Positions 21,801 through 45,051 of a stretch of DNA of 62,000 nucleotides are shown here, in pieces. A program made the translations under genes and the position numbers. Within the stretch, counting starts at the first letter, position 1. Every line of letters begins with the position of its first letter. The DNA comes from Branchiostoma floridae. Lineage: Eukaryota > Chordata > Leptocardii > Amphioxiformes > Branchiostomatidae. The notes under the pieces were generated by a model. That model made no database searches and was not told the origin of the DNA. It saw only the letters and a list, made by a program, of their open reading frames with translations. The stretch is from the NCBI RefSeq assembly GCF_000003815.2, contig NC_049989.1, positions 14,634,502 to 14,696,501 on the forward strand, in the 5' to 3' direction.

Positions 21801-23684
21801 TACTGCTAGTTAGTACTTAAAATGTGCAACTTGATCAACATTGAATTTTCAGTGTATTTACAAAAATAACCAGGAAAATCCATAACTCTAATACCTCAAC
21901 CTGTTGGACTTGTCTACAATATGGGTAATCTTGTCTTCTTACACTTCTGCTCCCATTGCTCTAATACAAGTTCAAATTTTGTAAATTGCATTTTTAAAAG
22001 TTAGTGGCAGGAAAAAAAGTTTTGCGATAGATTGAAGTTTGGGGTTGAAACTGGACAAGCCTTTTCACAATAGTTTTAAGTTTGCGGTGAAGAGGTCAAA
22101 ACAAAAATTGAACATAGACCACTATGAAAATTTCAACAATTACAGTTGCTGTAATACCATGGATACAAGATGTAGGCATTTGATGAATAACTTGCACAAC
22201 AAGTGTACAAGGTACAAAGTATGGCATCTACATAACTACAGTTCTATAGCTTAACTTGCGGCTAATCTAACTAATACAGGAGTAGTATCGGATAAGGTTA
22301 CATGTAATGCTGAGTTTCCATTAATGCCAGCTTTTGTCTTTGTCATCCTAGGTCTAGCATTTACTTCAGGAAACCTGTAGATGTTGAGGATGTACCTGAT
22401 TACTATGACGTTATTAAGAAACCCATGGACCTCACCACCATCAAGAACAAGTGTGTGTGTCTGGACTACTGCTCACCACAGGTCAGGGACATACCATGTG
22501 TAATGTAGGGGTGTGTAGGAACAATCAGGGAATATCTAAACATGCAAACTACACATGCAGTCTAATGCTTACATGATATCATGCCATACTAGGGGTGGGT
22601 ACCGGTACAGAAAATTCAGGTCCGGTTCAGGTTCAGAGGATCAGGTTCAGATTTGGGCCTGAACCTGGACCTGATTTAGTATGGAAAAACTTGTGAATGG
22701 ACGATACTCAAAACAATGGTCCATTTCGCAACAAAGCAATCGATTTTGTGGAGTATGCGATTCCCACTGGCGTTTTAAAGTCCTACCAGGCTAACTGCCT
22801 CTGTACTATTGACTGTAAAACTGAAAAAACTAGAAATGACTATAGACTCTACTCTACTTTGCTCTTGTTATTTTCCTCGACCGGTAAGCCCTAAAACGTG
22901 TGAATGGCTGATCATATAATCTGTTAATTTTCCAATAGGTCCAACATCCGGTCCACCGCATTTTTCAGGTCTGTTTTTTCTGGACCGGTCCAATAAGAAA
23001 AATCGGTTTTGTACCGGTACACTGAACCGGTACCCACCCCTATGCCATACCTGTGCTGTGATAGCATTCAATACTGGTATTCCAGACTGGTTGATAACTT
23101 TGGTTATCACATGGGGTTGCTCTACTGTTATCACGCAGGCATCCATAGAATCATTTGAATGTGCGTCACAAGAAATTTGAATACTGGTTTAAGACGTCAG
23201 AATTGCTGTTACAATTTTCTGCTTGAGGATTCCAAATTTTCTCTCAACTTCTGCATTACTTCTCATTGGAATTTCTGTTCTCTAGGATGGATATTGCAGC
23301 ATTAAACTCGTATGCATGAGGTCTTCCTCAGTTTAAATAGATAAAGCTACAACTATAAGAAGTTGGCTATAAGAAGTTAGCTATTAGTGAGTTGAAAACT
23401 TGCATGGACTAATTATTTTTTCTGAAAGTTCTCCTTTTGTCTCCTGTTCCCAGGAATTTATCAATGACGTGTCCTGCATCTTTGACAATGCACACGAGTA
23501 CAACAAGATTGGCTCCGACATCAGGGACAAGGCGGACACGTTAGAGAAGTACTTCATGGAGCAGGTGGAGGAGTTCCTACCCTCGTACGATTACCCCCAC
23601 AAGGAAGACGCAGCGATACACGGCATGCACAACGACCACTCCTACACATCCCCAGGAAAATCTGCCACCAATGGCAAACGATGA
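846..23684 (+). CDS. BAZ1B: BAZ1B/WSTF-like bromodomain-PHD chromatin remodelling subunit (5'-partial, 21 exons)
   Basis: Non-catalytic partner of ISWI-family remodellers, acting in the nucleus. Exons joined by GT-AG sites and consistent phase: 846-975, 1556-3049, 5654-5844, 6577-6740, 9144-9252, 9740-9881, 10589-10746, 11192-11325, 11981-12092, 13730-13871, 14605-14765, 15333-15449, 16013-16148, 17835-17977, 18858-19070, 19871-20000, 20490-20733, 21258-21533, 21691-21768, 22352-22481, 23454-23684. They give 1544 codons plus a TGA stop. Order: acidic linker with SPSSDKENT, a Lys/Ser-rich SPKK-type region with KQMTLFDL, coiled coil, DDT domain (LPNTLFGDVAMVVEF), WHIM motifs (LEKLETTEF; GTDRHHNKYWLF), two PHD fingers and a C-terminal bromodomain. 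The N-terminal WAC domain is upstream of the window. GFMAPKQ-like and LEKLET segments favour BAZ1B over BAZ1A. Differences from the human protein are a second PHD finger and an altered WPF shelf. The exon set is my reading of splice sites; small alternative exons could be missed. Confidence 0.93.
1273..1498. mobile_element. hAT-type MITE, 29-bp TIRs, 8-bp target duplication GTTTAGTG
   Basis: Ends CATCCTCCTACGCAGGGAC and GTCCCTGCGTAGGAGGATG are perfect inverted repeats continuing through ATCCAACGGC. GTTTAGTG is repeated exactly at 1265-1272 and 1499-1506. An 8-bp duplication fits hAT or a similar superfamily. A second copy is at 33765-34042. It lies in a BAZ1B intron just before the 1556 acceptor. 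Confidence 0.92.
3127..4669. mobile_element. TIR element with CAGGGCTCGAAGTTAAC ends in BAZ1B intron
   Basis: The left end CAGGGCTCGAAGTTAACT and the right end AGTTAAGTTTGAGGCC are imperfect inverted repeats. Both are followed inward by GGGACA-rich stretches. TGGTTAA flanks both sides (3120-3126 and about 4670-4676). The interior of about 1.5 kb has no recognisable gene. A related fragment lies at about 9414-9690. Confidence 0.65.
5274..5653 (+). pseudogene. Two truncated tandem copies of the BAZ1B DDT exon
   Basis: Copies starting at 5274 and 5464 repeat the acceptor (CAG) and about the first 90 bases of the DDT exon, then diverge at the same point into GAAGAAACAAG and reach an in-frame TAA a few codons on. 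No donor follows. Copies 1, 2 and the true exon at 5654 are spaced exactly 190 bp apart, and the intronic tail (ending TCTTGAAAAATGTATG) is repeated with them. Splicing to either copy would truncate the protein inside the DDT domain. Confidence 0.9.
5654..5844 (+). other. DDT-domain coding exon of BAZ1B (functional third copy)
   Basis: Encodes most of the DDT helical domain, from LPNTLFGDVAMVVEF to SRVLVILLQTLLQ, which is nearly identical to vertebrate BAZ1B. The acceptor is CCTCAG and the donor CAG|GTGCGA. The first codon is completed by the last G (3049) of the preceding exon, and the exon ends in phase 0. It is the only one of three tandem copies that keeps the full reading frame and a donor site. 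Confidence 0.93.
6012..6247. mobile_element. MITE with TAAGGGCATAACCCGCC ends, copy 1
   Basis: Starts TAAGGGCATAACCCGCC and ends GGCGGGTTATGCCCTTA, inverted repeats of 17 bases. The interior has ACGTGC-rich repeats. Other copies: 55454-55771 (with about 80 extra bases) and a partial inverted one at 57090-57180. Confidence 0.85.
6798..8690. mobile_element. Repeat element with CAGGGCTTGAAATAC end, split by a nested element
   Basis: Left part 6798-6956 and right part 8509-8690 together match a 0.3-kb repeat at 58387-58705, including ACCTGCACCAGACAAATTT and CTGCATATGCAGGTGGTA. The 58-kb copy is continuous across the insertion point, so it shows the uninterrupted state. Confidence 0.8.
6957..8508. 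mobile_element. Nested 1.55-kb TIR element with subterminal GGCCCTCCCCCC repeats
   Basis: The left end TAGGGACCGTACGATATTTA and the right end TAAATATCGTACAGTCCCT are inverted repeats. Just inside both ends are several copies of ACATGGCCCTCCCCCC separated by A-rich spacers. Subterminal repeats are typical transposase-binding arrays. I see no transposase reading frame, so it is probably non-autonomous. Confidence 0.8.
8899..9143 (+). repeat. Three tandem ~82-bp units ending at a BAZ1B splice acceptor
   Basis: Units begin near 8899, 8979 and 9062 and share GGCATTGAATGGTCTCTGA and TGTGTTTCTGTGATRTT-TTGTACA. The last unit ends in the true acceptor TTTGTACAG. The corresponding place in the other two reads TTTGTACAT, so they lack the AG there. 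Confidence 0.85.
9414..9690. mobile_element. Fragment related to the 3127-4669 TIR element
   Basis: Contains TGTCCCA-rich segments and ends similar to CAAATTC / GAATTTTGAGCCCC, resembling both ends of the larger element but with a short interior. Divergent; no clean target duplication. Confidence 0.4.
10938..11151. mobile_element. MITE with AGGCCACACCAATTT-type ends, copy 2
   Basis: Ends TTTAGCTGAGGCCACACC and GGTATGGCCACAGCTAAA are inverted repeats with AATTTCATTTGTTGG inside. About 215 bp, in the BAZ1B intron before the exon at 11192. Confidence 0.85.
11665..11876. mobile_element. Palindromic 210-bp MITE (TACTGTAAATGCA ends), copy 1
   Basis: Starts TACTGTAAATGCAGAAACTT and ends TTAAATGCATTTACAGTA. 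The interior is made of inverted CCACCGCGAAA / TTTCGCGGTGG motifs, so it can fold into a long hairpin. TA flanks suggest a TA target. Other copies: 55948-56184 and 58706-58910. Confidence 0.9.
12126..12442. mobile_element. TIR element with TTTGATTATATGGATGACATCC-type ends
   Basis: The left end GGCCATGTTTATTTGATTGT followed by ATGGATGACATCCTCTTGG matches other copies at 45052-45930 and the isolated end at 25585-25640. The right end ATAATCAAATTCACATGGCC is the inverted partner. Non-coding. Confidence 0.65.
12658..13679. mobile_element. hAT-type non-autonomous element, TAGTGGTGCGTACCG ends
   Basis: Ends TAGTGGTGCGTACCG and CGGTACGCACCACTA are perfect 15-bp inverted repeats, with CCGGTTCAGGTCCGGACT subterminal motifs. 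Flanks ATACACAC (12650-12657) and ATACCCAC (13680-13687) match at 7 of 8 bases. About 1.02 kb with no transposase frame. Confidence 0.88.
16257..17136. mobile_element. TA-target TIR element, copy 1 (880 bp)
   Basis: Ends ACATGCATTGGCATAATACC and the inverted GGTATTATGCCAATGGATGT, flanked by TA on both sides. Nearly identical to 25673-26555 and, inverted, 28489-29254. The shared short open frame (HWHNTGRFTAISQAML) shows no protein-like conservation. TA duplication is compatible with Tc1/mariner-type insertion. Confidence 0.9.
17693..17760. mobile_element. Fragment of the 22590-type hAT MITE
   Basis: TTAGGGGTTTGTACCAGTAC followed by AGAAAATTCAGGTCCAGG matches the left end of the 22590-23042 element; the rest is missing. 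Similar GGTACAGGTACAGG fragments occur at about 17530-17600 and 19105-19170. Confidence 0.55.
18560..18810 (-). mobile_element. tRNA-derived SINE-like repeat
   Basis: On the minus strand, box A-like TGGCTGAGTGG (18786-18796) and box B-like GAGTTCGATCC (18743-18753) are about 35 bases apart. The upstream part (TAGCCCTTGGGCCA, CACCTTCCATACTCTTT) recurs at 39165-39365, so the unit is repeated. It does not fold as a complete tRNA. Confidence 0.7.
18858..20000 (+). other. First PHD finger of BAZ1B (two exons)
   Basis: Exon 18858-19070 ends within the finger (CKVCRKKG, LLLCDECNQ), and exon 19871-20000 completes it (AYHIFCLRPAL, WRCPAC). The cysteines and histidine fit the C4HC3 pattern. The preceding segment MSRLHVMMGMLDACIKW is also strongly conserved in vertebrate BAZ1B. 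This corresponds to the single PHD finger of the human protein. Confidence 0.93.
20490..20733 (+). other. Second PHD finger of BAZ1B, absent from human BAZ1B
   Basis: A single exon encodes an acidic linker (YQSSDDDEDK) followed by CVVCYEEGELVPCSTC, FHKECHIPAL and NWVCCACQ. This is a complete C4HC3 PHD finger: two CxxC pairs, HxxC and a final CxxC. It is in frame on both sides (enters with 1 base carried over, leaves with 2). Drosophila Acf1 has two PHD fingers; as I recall, vertebrate BAZ1A and BAZ1B have one each. Confidence 0.9.
21258..21533 (+). other. Low-complexity Ser/Gln/Ala linker exon of BAZ1B
   Basis: A 92-residue disordered linker between PHD2 and the bromodomain, rich in S, T, Q, R and A. 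It contains imperfect repeats of ANQSRAST, seen three to four times. It probably arose by short tandem duplication. No domain is visible. Confidence 0.8.
21691..23684 (+). other. Bromodomain exons of BAZ1B and stop codon
   Basis: Exons 21691-21768, 22352-22481 and 23454-23684 encode CEDILQKLMRNK, then YFRKPVDVEDVPDYYDVIKK, then FINDVSCIFDNAHEYNKIGS and a C-terminal tail ending NGKR-stop. The YYDVI motif and the acetyl-lysine-anchoring Asn (AHEYN) are present. The WPF shelf usual at the start of the ZA loop reads IYF here. Confidence 0.9.
22590..23042. mobile_element. hAT MITE, TAGGGGTGGGTACCGGTAC ends, perfect 8-bp duplication
   Basis: Begins TAGGGGTGGGTACCGGTAC and ends with the inverse ACCGGTACCCACCCCTA. 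TGCCATAC occurs at 22582-22589 and again at 23043-23050. Located between two bromodomain exons of BAZ1B. Non-coding, 453 bp. A degraded copy lies at 45297-45752. Confidence 0.95.
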
Positions 23685-25670
23685 ACTATACACACCACAA
23701 AATTGTTTCATCGCAAAGGCAGAAACCTTCAACCCAATGCATTTCTTATCCACGCACACTCGCTCTCCGGTTAATAGCTGTTGCTCTTTGCTTTCTGTGT
23801 TGTGGGGGTTAGACTCGAAGTTGTCAAGCTTGCGGTAATTTGGTATGAGATCTCAATTCTAATTGGTTCCTAACATTTGTGATATGAAATCTGATTGGCC
23901 CTCCTCACCATCGAACCCAATCATGATGCTTGAAGCATGCTGCTGGATCTTTTTTACCAGACTATTTCAAGGTGCTTGTTTAATGTGTATTTATTCTGAC
24001 TGCTTGCTTGATATTAGGTCATTAGTAAGCAGTAACAGCAACTTTGTACTCAGCAAGGACAAAAGTAAGTTGTGAGGGCTGTTCCAATGATTGTTCAGAG
24101 GGAGGAGCAGATATGTCTAAATGCCACAACAAGAATAGAAATTTTCGTATCTGGTAGGCAAGGTTTCCCTTTTTAAGAGTTTGGGTTGTATGTAGAACAT
24201 TCCATTTTATTCACGGGGTATGTCCACAGACTCCACACCCCGATACAGCAGGGACTACCATGTAGATAAAACCTTCTGGATACCCCCTTGTAAGAGTTTA
24301 GACTCTTCCAAAGAGAAACTGCTTCAAACCATACCACTTTGTTTCGTCATGGGGGTGATTGGTAAAGAAAAGGCGAATTAAAAAATCGCACAGCTTAACT
24401 TTACATGTCTTAGTTTTCAAAAAGATATTTGCTGTATTTTGCAAGTTAAAAAAAAAACATGTAGCATGCTTGTAACTTGGGCACATTTTGATGGTGTCGA
24501 CTTGTGGTGGTGTGGAACTAAACTGGGTATAAATGAGACCAAAAAAATTAGAATTCTACTGTAAATTGTAGCTTGTGTTTCCACGTAAACCAGAGGATTT
24601 TATTATGATTTCGTGTCAGTTTTGGAAGTAATTTATTTCTGAGATATCTTAAGCGATGAACTTGTTTTAGTACCACGTTTGAAGTAGGTATTGTTTCCTC
24701 CAACATTTTGAACACTGCATTGATGCAGTAACATCTATTTCATGCATCAAGAGTCTAGTTAGCTATTTGCAACCACAACCCCTTTGCTGATTGGTCAGAA
24801 TCATGATTGAATCATTGTGCAGCTTGTAAGTTTTTTTTATCCTATAGAAACATTCCATCCCTATGACAATGAAGGATAGACATAGCAGGTATACATAATA
24901 CATCATCATACAGAATGAAATAAAACACCCGGATAACATACCTTAAACTAAAACCTTTTAGAGATTATTCAGTTTTTTGGCAACGCCTCAGGGACGAGCC
25001 AAATGGTTTACTATTCATTTTCTATCTATATTTACATGATGATGATTTACATCATGTGTACACAATGAAGTAACAACATGCTGTCTAACCGGTTGAATTT
25101 CTGCTGAACGAGACAAAAGTTTTATGCTGAACATCCCTGGAATTCGCACATGGTCCGTTGCTATAGGTAGCAACTTAGTGGAACTTCTGTATGAAATTCA
25201 GATGTTAAGAAAAATGCTATCTTTCATGATGACCTCTTCCCTATCAGCTTTTGTATATACATTTTGTAATAGTCTTTTAATGCTCTCTCAGTTGTTGTGT
25301 ATCCAGATCACATTAAAATTTCGAAAAAGGAAATCTGAAGCTCCCTTGTCATTTTTTAGCCTACCTGTGCTCTGCATTTTATTAAAGCACCCATTTTCTT
25401 TAACTACATTGAAATGCTTAATTTTATTAATGGATGCATCTGTGCACACGTCAGTTTTTGTCTGTTCCCCCACTCCCAAGATTTTACTATACTTCAAACA
25501 TACAAAGCTGCAAAATGAGTTAATACGACTGGCATGTAGATACTGTAAGTTGTAATTAAAAAAAATATCTGAAAATGAACACGCATCAGTTTCGGGGTTT
25601 CCAGAGGATGTCATCCATGTAATCAAACCAACTTAGCCTGTGGTTAAAGTAATATTGTCTTGCTGAGGTT
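23685..25670 (+). other. BAZ1B 3' UTR and adjacent non-coding DNA
   Basis: AT-rich sequence with no conserved coding frame. It probably includes the BAZ1B 3' UTR. The isolated end of a TTTGATTACATGGATGACAT-type element lies at 25585-25640. Nothing else recognisable. Confidence 0.6.
24919..24924 (+). promoter_or_regulatory. Candidate polyadenylation signal for BAZ1B
   Basis: AATAAA about 1.2 kb after the stop, in DNA without coding signal. A long 3' UTR would be needed. The choice of site is inferred. Confidence 0.35.
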
Positions 25671-25672
25671 TA

Positions 25673-26555
25673 ACATTCATTGGCATAATACCGGTCATAA
25701 GCCTTATACCGGTGGATTAAAAATAGTGGAACTTAAAGAGATCTACACATGCAACAATAGTTATTTCTGAGGTATGCACACTTCAGACATCTAGGTGTCC
25801 AATACATAATTTACAAAGCATCGATAACAATGCATTCGAAGACAACAAGGCCAAAAGTTTTCAGGTCATTTTCGGGGCAGGCGAGCTCGTCGTGGGACAA
25901 ACACACTGTCACGTTCATCGCCAGATTTGTAGATAATAATCACGTGCTCACGGCACAAGACGAGCATGATTCAACAGCAATCTTGAATTTCTTTTGGTGA
26001 CCTACAACTCGTGTAAAAGTGTGAGGAACCGTTGCATAATAGCCCGGATCTACGGCTGAATGGGTCAAATTGAACGTACGCCGCCATTTTCCCGCCATTT
26101 TAAATGCTACGGCCAGCAGTAAAGTTTTACGTCATAGCGGTTGTGACGGACCAAAATTAAATGGAAATTCTTGTCAGTATACGCCCATTTTCTCGTGACT
26201 TTTTGTATGCTCATGCAGATTTTTGTTTTGTGCAACTACTAACAGGAAAGAAAGGAACAACAGAGGATGAATAAAGGTACATAGCGGCAGTTAATTGTGC
26301 CGTGTTTCGTTCGACCGGTATAGTGCACCCCCTTCCAACCACGCGCCCGTTCTCCGTGCAATTCCGCGGTGTGTTCCAATTACGATATTATGTTTTTAGC
26401 AGGACCAGAGAGACAAAATAATTTACACAGAAGAAGTGGCAAAGGTAAGCTGTAACAGCAACATGTAACTGGAGAAAATGATGCGTTGATCATTTGCCAA
26501 ATTAGCATTGCTTGAGAAATTGCAGTAAACCGACCGGTATTATGCCAATGGATGT
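25673..26555. mobile_element. TA-target TIR element, copy 2
   Basis: Same ends and interior as 16257-17136 with only scattered substitutions, flanked by TA. It lies between the convergent BAZ1B and CYP46A1-like genes. Confidence 0.9.
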
Positions 26556-26557
26556 TA

Positions 26558-27917
26558 TATTCATTTTTGATGTTGCTTGACAACAAGTACTATGTTGTAA
26601 ACAACAAACAGTCACAACATTTAAATGTTCCAAAATTTTTTGACAACTTCAGTATTTTTTATTCAGTACAAAACACAAGCTCTAGATAGTGGAGTCGCTT
26701 AGCACTACTAGCTACTGAAAGCATCAAGCTTCACTCAATTGACAATGACAGAATATCAGTAACCATAAAATGATGACATGATGACACTTGAGCTCACTGA
26801 TATATCATGACATGCCTGTTGGAAAACATGGCAAGAAAGAAACTTACTAAAATCAGTATTCTGTATACCCGTCACATTACACAAAAATCAATCAGACGAC
26901 GATTCTGCGCAATCGCCCGAGCCATTATTGCACAACAATTGTACAATGTACAAAGTATGGCTTGTATGTGACAGGGACGGTTTTCAGGTGAAAAATATGC
27001 GCTACCCTCTGTCGATCTTAAATATGGCCAGTCTTCCATCAATACGCCCGAAGACCGTGGATAATGTGACGGGTAGTAGCCATGTTAAAAGTTAGAGATT
27101 CTGTCATCACAATATTAGACTTTGTTACATAATTTATATAAGTTATTGAAATACTGCAACCTACCACAATCCACACTCTATTATACAATAGCCCATGCAA
27201 CAACACATGCAACAACGATAATGAAAAACAAATTTGTCTACAACTTAGCATATCTTTAGCTTTACAAGGGTGGAATGTTTCAATACCTTCACATAGTTTC
27301 ACAATCAGTAAGCAATACCATAAAAGTGAATAAAGGGATCATCTTATACAAATAACTAACATTAAGTCCACCACCAATTAGAAGGTCAGGTCACTTTTCT
27401 AATGAAATAGACCATAAATAGATACTGTAAATGCTGTTACATTTGCGATGTTTGATTTTGCAGTAGGGATCAAAAGGAGACATTTTTAAGTTTGCAGTAT
27501 CACTTTAGTCAAATATTGTACAGTCATGGAATCACCGGTTTCAGTGCATGAATGTACAGTGGACACCAACTAATTGCATCACTGCTATTGGCATAAGTCT
27601 GGGATTTGCATAAAATTCTGAAAACTGTGTATAATACCAGTTTTGACGTGTGTGTATGGTTATTTCAATTGGTTCCCTGAGTCCGTAACCAGCACCACCA
27701 CCCTCCCCCCGCCGCCGATCGTGTGGACTCTCCTAGGGTTATTGGACCAAGTCGGGTAAACGAGTAAAATTCGCTGACAAATCGCTGATGCCAATAGCCG
27801 ACTTCTACTGTAATACAATTTTTCTCAAAATCGATACCATCAAGCTGTACCTAAAAGTATATATTTTGATACTTCTAAAAGTGGGGATGGCCGATATAGC
27901 AAAACTCTAAGCTGACG
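26558..27917. other. Intergenic DNA and probable 3' UTR of the CYP46A1-like gene
   Basis: No exon-like sequence was found on either strand. A TTTATT at 26658-26663 could be a minus-strand AATAAA for the P450 transcript. A degenerate ACTGTAAATGC motif near 27425 hints at an old MITE. Confidence 0.4.
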
Positions 27918-41835
<13,918 letters not shown>

Positions 41836-41917
41836 TTTGTTGTTATTGTTGTTGTCTAGTTTGTTGTCAGGGTGTAATTAGTGTTATGCTTTGGTGTACT
41901 CCACTGGTGACGCCTCT
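41836..41917 (-). promoter_or_regulatory. 5' UTR of the CYP46A1-like gene and possible UTR splice acceptor
   Basis: On the minus strand the start codon follows an A-rich AACAACAAAATGG context. About 80 bases upstream lies TTATTTTTCAG|AGGCGT, a good acceptor, suggesting an intron in the 5' UTR. No TATA box is clear. Confidence 0.4.
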
Positions 41918-42105
41918 GAAAAATAATATTCATACATACATGATATAACAATGAGATGTTATTACAGTGCACATGTATTCTATGTTATTATTGTTGTTTT
42001 CTTGTTTGTCACTAGGATATAATTAGGTGGGATAGGCTTTGGTGCACTCCACTGATGAAATATGTAAAAAAAATATTCATACATACATGATAAAACGATA
42101 ACATA
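41840..42105. repeat. Tandem duplication of the CYP46A1-like 5' region (~148 bp period)
   Basis: TTGTTGTCTAGTTTGTTGTC, TTTGGTGTACTCCACTG and ATATTCATACATACATGAT are each repeated about 148 bases further on with changes. The first copy contains the 5' UTR and the proposed UTR acceptor. Confidence 0.7.
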
Positions 42106-44740
42106 ATAAGATAATACTTGTACGTACATGTATTCTATTCTCTAGAATATTCTATCTCTATCACATCACAGAATATATTAAATCTTTTTTTACATGATCA
42201 TTTTATATTTTGTGCATGCCTATGGAAAATTTCCTACCAACGTTATGTCTTAAAATTATATTTTGTTATTAGAATGACTAGATACCAGTAGATAGTCAAT
42301 CAAAATACACAGGATAATTGGCAAAGGTAAACATAACAATAACTGGCAAAATTATGAGTTGCTCCTTCCATAGATATAAACTGGTATCACTAGAAAAATT
42401 GCCATAAACAATTGGCACGTTATTATGCAAGTAGACGTTAGATACTTACAATCACAATCGTGCAGCTAGCACAGATCGATACACCAGACCTTTGGTGATG
42501 AGATTTGGAAACAGAGGAGAGAAAAATCAATATTGTAAGGGTGGTAATTCAGTAGGAGGGTCATGCAACATTCATGTTAGTACATGCTTAGATTTACAAT
42601 GTTGGCGGTGGCGAGGGGAAATCACTACACATGCTAACCCAATTTACATTCAATTTATTTCTTTAATGTGGCCTTGCACAATATGTTGTGGGAACAGAAT
42701 AAAGGCATTGAATATTAGCTAAGTTCTTTGTGGTACACCAGATATCAAATTTCGTCATAATAATCATACACTGGTATATGATAAATATATCACCAGGTGT
42801 GAGGATATGGTTTAAAAAAAATAAAATGATATTTGTCTGCAAAAAATGCTACAAACATTTCTCGTATACTGTGGGGATACTAAATCTATTTTCAGTGATT
42901 GCAGCAACGCCAAAAAATCTAATTAAATTGACATGAATGGTGCGTAGTGCGTACTAGTAATTCGGTGAACGTATTGAAATACCACAAAGATGGCCAGGTA
43001 CCCTTCCCACATATGATGATTGAGAATACACTGTTAACGTTAACGTTACTATTACATCAGTTACTATTACATGATAGTCTATTATAAGCGATGGAAACGT
43101 CGAGTGTTGGGCTGGGTTTAAAAGAGGTTACAGTCAGTATAGCCAGTACCATGATAACATCTGTGGTGACGCAATTTGTTACGAATAAATCTCACCTGCA
43201 CCTGTCTGCACGGCACAGTGTGAACCGTGGAGGGGGGTGGGTGGGGCGCCTTTCAGATGAAAGCAGCGTTGCGACCGACTATATAAATGTAACGGCCATG
43301 ACCTTTAACATATGGTGATATAGACACTACTATATAAACACATGCACTGCAAACGATACTGATAGAGTTGCTGATATTTCGGGGTTACCTCTAAGGGGCC
43401 CGGGCGCGGTGTATTCCTCCTGTTTCTTTAGGAGTGCCTGGAATGTCGATCACTACGTACTACGGCTATTTTGGTTGCCTCTACCAGTATGGCGGACGGC
43501 TTTACGTAAATGTAAGACGATACCCACCAAGAAGGTAGCCTTTAATACATGCACCCGGTTGAACGATCACCAGCAAAACGATTCACCCGCGCGCCCGTAA
43601 GAACGATGACCCCATGGTTCAGCGACCTATTAAATCACCAAGCAGATGTAAGGATGCGGCGTTTTTCGTCTGTTTTCGTCTGTGTACATTGTGTAGTAGT
43701 TACAGTGTGTAAAGATATTGCATTTTTTCCCAACAGTTCCGAGAACAGACCCGCTATAATGAAACACATTTAACGTTAACGTTATAAATTAATAATATAA
43801 TAGATGGAACCTTCTAGTAACGTTACATGCACAGTGAAATAAGATGATACAACATGGAAAAACAGGTGTGTACACCGAGAATGAGCCGGAACATATGCTA
43901 CATATGCTAGGAGACATGTCTTAAATCGTTATACATGTGTCCCAAATAAATGTAACGATAAACAAATTATGACAATAAAAAAACATTCTCACTCATTGTC
44001 ATTCACTCACTCAGTTTCTCCCTAATTCGCTCACGCACGCACTCACTCATTCCACTCCATTCTGTTGTCATTAGCGTTTCTTGCAATTGTCGTTAAAAGT
44101 GGGAAATTATTAGGCGATAGTGTTGGGTATAGATTCATTCATTCCGTGTACTTACCCACTCACAATCTCACATTCACTCAGTCTTCTGGCCCGGCGCATG
44201 ATGTTACAGTCACGCAAAAATACTTTTAACGGTCAAGGGCGCGTCCTTGACAAAATGACCTATGCAACCTTTCAACTTTAATAGGCTCCATGTTATCCAT
44301 TTAACATCGCTACTTGGTTCAGTATACGTAAGTAAGTTGAGTTACTACTATATAGATTTAGTTCAGTGGTTCGCGTCAACACACTAATCTTTTGATATCT
44401 GTCGGTATCAAATAAAGGTCTTGGAAAGTGGTCTGAAACTATTCGCAAATATACTTACATGTTTTTGTGGATAAATCACAACATCACACGTACCCTGAGC
44501 GTCACATATATCCTGGCTTAGCTTTTTGAGTTACTGAAGTAATAAGTTATATATGCGGCTGTATATATGATTCTAATTTGGCCGGTTTCCAACGGCTGGA
44601 TGGCTGTCCGCTTTAATACCCACTGACAGATAACGATTGTTGTAGGCAAACGTGTCGGCAAACTTGCTAAATTGCTGTTCTGATGATTCTATGACATATA
44701 GAATGTCGTTTTGTAACTCGATTCTTCGGAAGGGGATTAT
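42106..44740. other. Intergenic DNA upstream of the CYP46A1-like gene
   Basis: No coding exon or known repeat recognised on either strand. Contains CACTCA-type simple sequence near 43990-44060. Confidence 0.5.
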
Positions 44741-45005
44741 CTGATCTCATATATCATCCGCTTGCTCTTATACCCTCCTTATATGATCTCATATATCCTC
44801 CTTGCTCTTATATCCTCCTTATATGATCTCATATATCCTCCTTGCTCGTTCGCTAACTCTCTGACATCTAAATTGCCGTTCGCTAACTCTCTGACATCTA
44901 AATTGCTGTTCGCTAACTCTCTGTCATCTAAATTGCCGTTCGCTAACTCTCTGACATCTTGAAATTTCCGTTCGCTATCTTTCTGACATCAAGTTGCTGA
45001 CATCT
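44735..45005. repeat. Two adjacent minisatellites
   Basis: About 2.5 units of 40 bp (ATATGATCTCATATATCCTC plus CTTGCTCTTATATCCTCCTT) to 44845, then four to five 30-bp units (CGTTCGCTAACTCTCTGACA plus TCTAAATTGC) to about 45005. A CTT run follows. Confidence 0.85.
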
Positions 45006-45051
45006 CTTCTTCTTCTTCTTCTTGTTGAGTGCCCTCAATCTTTAATGTAGA

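Noticed and set aside
25124-25555. 143-residue plus-strand frame after BAZ1B
   Set aside because: AT-rich composition, no similarity I recognise, and located in the probable 3' UTR/intergenic DNA.
43091-43318. 75-residue plus-strand frame upstream of the P450
   Set aside because: No recognisable domain, no splice partners, ordinary length for chance frames here.
44846-45005. CRISPR-like array
   Set aside because: Units are directly adjacent without unique spacers, in a eukaryotic intergenic region; a plain minisatellite.
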